Assembly (NCBI GenBank): GCA_910584875.1 | Contig: CAJUDA010000016.1 | Span: 1 to 64,000, forward strand | Length of the DNA: 64,000 nt | Source: an uncultured Eubacterium sp. | GTDB taxonomy: Bacteria; Bacillota; Clostridia; Lachnospirales; Lachnospiraceae | Reading direction: 5' to 3' | Part shown: positions 62,652 through 64,000 of the stretch, piece by piece | Numbering within the stretch: position 1 is the stretch's first letter | Layout of the letters: the number at the start of each line of letters is the position of its first letter | Notes under the pieces: model-generated | Told to the model about the DNA's origin: nothing | Database searches by the model: none | Seen by the model: the letters and a program-made list of their open reading frames with translations, nothing else | Position numbers and translations under genes: made by a program

Positions 62652-62909
62652 TTAGCCATATATTATCTTTTTCAGTGTGCTGTGTGCCAGTCCGTACCGC
62701 CCTGACAGTGCTTCTATCGAGGATCCATTTTCAAAAAGAAGCTGTATCTCCTTATTTCTCTTTTGATAAAACTCGCGTGAACCACTGACTGAACCCCATC
62801 CCTTTCTGGCTGATGTTTTGGGAATATATAACACACCTCCATCCATATACGTCTGAATCTCTTTTAATAATTTCCCTGGAAGTATTTCCGCTGCATTTAT
62901 ATATTTCAT
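62652..62909 (-). CDS. CD3324-type small DNA-binding protein
   Basis: The 85-residue protein matches the CD3324/Mor-like family as I know it: MKYINAAEILPGKLLKEIQTY, YIPKTSARKGWGSVSGSREFYQ and a C-terminal helix-turn-helix (LFENGSSIEALSGRYGLAHSTLKKIIYG). AAGGAG lies about 10 bases before the ATG. It probably represses a nearby or distant gene; the target is not evident. The 206 bases upstream (62910-63115) hold only a shadow frame. Confidence 0.85.
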   Translation of the reverse strand: MKYINAAEILPGKLLKEIQTYMDGGVLYIPKTSARKGWGSVSGSREFYQKRNKEIQLLFENGSSIEALSGRYGLAHSTLKKIIYG

Positions 62910-63115
62910 TCCTGCCGCTCCTTATTTATTTTTTATAAATAAAGTGCAGATACAGCAGCGCATATAGTGATATTCGCCCATGCAGATTGCTATATGTCTG
63001 CTATTCTGCATGGGCTAAGGTGTTCTTAAGACCATTTTGATATAATGCCCGCATTTTTATTCTCATAGAACATTGCTCCTTTCCATTTTTCTCTGACACC
63101 AATACACATATTTGT

Positions 63116-63910
63116 CTATAAATGTTTCCTTGTACACAGTATATCATAATTTTCAATATAATGAACCCATTCTTCATAAACTGCTTTCCGGGACTTACCA
63201 ATCCATGTTTCATAATTACCTGTTTCGATGAGTTTTAACACCTGATCCCAGCCATAAGCCCGGTCCAGGTATTCGATATAGGTATGTGCAAACACATAAC
63301 CGCCGCAATGGGAAAAGGTAAGCGGATTATTTGAGATTGTGTCATCGTATGTTGGTATTGTAACGTTTTCTAAGTAAGCCTTATTAAATGGTTCTCCATT
63401 ACTTAGATACAATGCCATCCCTTCCGTCAGCCACAAAGCCACATCTTCATTCATCACACTGACATAAGCATGGACAATTTCATGCAATACTGCATATTTA
63501 TTATTATCGTAATCATGTGCTTTTCCCGGATTTGCCGGAGAAGTCAGGATAACATCTGTTCCAATATTATCACCAATATACCAGTCGAGTCCTAATAATG
63601 GCGCTGCAAAACCATACTTTTTTGTCTGCATGGTTTTTTGGTCATCATAAATATAGACATTCACATCCTGCTTTTTCCTGAATCCCAGCTTTTCTGCAAT
63701 GGAAGCTGTTTCGGCATCCGCATAGGTAAAAACATCTTCGGCAGCATCTTTTTCCGTCTCATAATAAACATTGATCCAGTCACCACGCAATACATTCATA
63801 TTTGGGGATTCTAAATTCCATGTCGGAATAAAATTGATCAGCATACCAGCAAGCAGGAATCCTGTACCAATGAAAAGAATCCGAATTAATTTTTTTGTTT
63901 TTGGCTTCAT
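63116..63910 (-). CDS. Membrane-anchored HExxH metallopeptidase (M1-like)
   Basis: The 264-residue protein has an uncleaved N-terminal anchor (LIRILFIGTGFLLAGMLINF) and an extracellular gluzincin-type peptidase domain: HEIVH (His143, Glu144, His147) in YAVLHEIVHAYVSV, with the third zinc ligand Glu163 in LWLTEGMALYLS. TFSHCGGYVFAHTYIEYLD resembles the downstream helix of M1/Peptidase_MA enzymes. AAGGAGG lies 7 bases before the ATG. The region upstream to the window edge holds a TTTTTGTACACTGATTTTATA stretch, possibly its promoter. The substrate is unknown. Confidence 0.8.
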   Translation of the reverse strand: MKPKTKKLIRILFIGTGFLLAGMLINFIPTWNLESPNMNVLRGDWINVYYETEKDAAEDVFTYADAETASIAEKLGFRKKQDVNVYIYDDQKTMQTKKYGFAAPLLGLDWYIGDNIGTDVILTSPANPGKAHDYDNNKYAVLHEIVHAYVSVMNEDVALWLTEGMALYLSNGEPFNKAYLENVTIPTYDDTISNNPLTFSHCGGYVFAHTYIEYLDRAYGWDQVLKLIETGNYETWIGKSRKAVYEEWVHYIENYDILCTRKHL

Positions 63911-64000
63911 GCAACAACCTCCTTTTTGTTTTACTGTATAAAATCAGTGTACAAAAAGGAAGTTACGGTGGTCATTCTTATATATGACTCCGGTCATTTT

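Noticed and set aside
63001..63213. 70-codon minus-strand frame after the peptidase
   Set aside because: It overlaps the peptidase 3' end in another frame and has no ribosome binding site.

Overview
The window reads as chromosome of a motile, Gram-positive anaerobe of the Clostridia, most likely a Lachnospiraceae member. The evidence is the SCIFF peptide with its radical-SAM maturase, the mbl-flgF-flgG-flgJ block, the hpf-secA-prfB order, BspA-type lipoproteins, AGGAGG-type ribosome binding sites and sigma-A-like promoters throughout. I saw no rRNA, tRNA, CRISPR array or intact insertion sequence. Most genes lie on the minus strand.

Layout. 1-7.4 kb: the N-terminal part of an RHS/wall-associated-like secreted protein, a tight four-gene operon (LytTR regulator, AgrC-like kinase, two small unknown proteins) and a large secreted beta-helix protein. 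7.5-12.9 kb: a five-gene run of a NagZ-like lipoprotein lacking its catalytic residues, purF, purB, an RlmI-like methyltransferase and acylphosphatase. 13-16.7 kb: a Cys/Gly-rich membrane peptide, an unknown protein and a NatAB-type ABC exporter. 16.7-19.4 kb: aroC with a 56-residue ORF, then a CheC/CheX-type phosphatase paired with CheY. 19.4-25.7 kb: hom, cheW, prfB (programmed frameshift at UAA), secA and hpf. 25.8-32.7 kb: an operon of a subtilisin joined to a zinc-phospholipase-C-like domain, followed by three paralogous LRR lipoproteins. 32.9-37.6 kb: an NlpC/P60 hydrolase, a small membrane protein, ridA, an S1-domain regulator, a YvyF-like protein and comF. 37.7-43.1 kb: recD2, flgJ-like, flgG, flgF-like and mbl. 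43.2-44.9 kb: the SCIFF pair. 44.9-50.7 kb: O-antigen-ligase-like protein, GT-C-like membrane protein, patatin, L,D-transpeptidase and rsmH.

50.7-64 kb is more accessory: a broken MarR-like gene, a flavodoxin, an XRE regulator joined to a BtrH/C39-like domain, a RelBE-type toxin-antitoxin pair, a coiled-coil unknown, a GH127 arabinofuranosidase, purC, a zone of three decayed genes (58.9-60.2 kb), a DUF5050-like lipoprotein, a double-GNAT acetyltransferase, a CD3324-like DNA-binding protein and a membrane-anchored HExxH peptidase.

The least explained items are the protease/LRR-lipoprotein operon, the two unknown proteins co-operonic with the LytTR system, the XRE-C39 fusion, the catalytically blank NagZ homologue, the UAA-type prfB frameshift site and a dispersed imperfect palindrome seen in two full and two partial copies.
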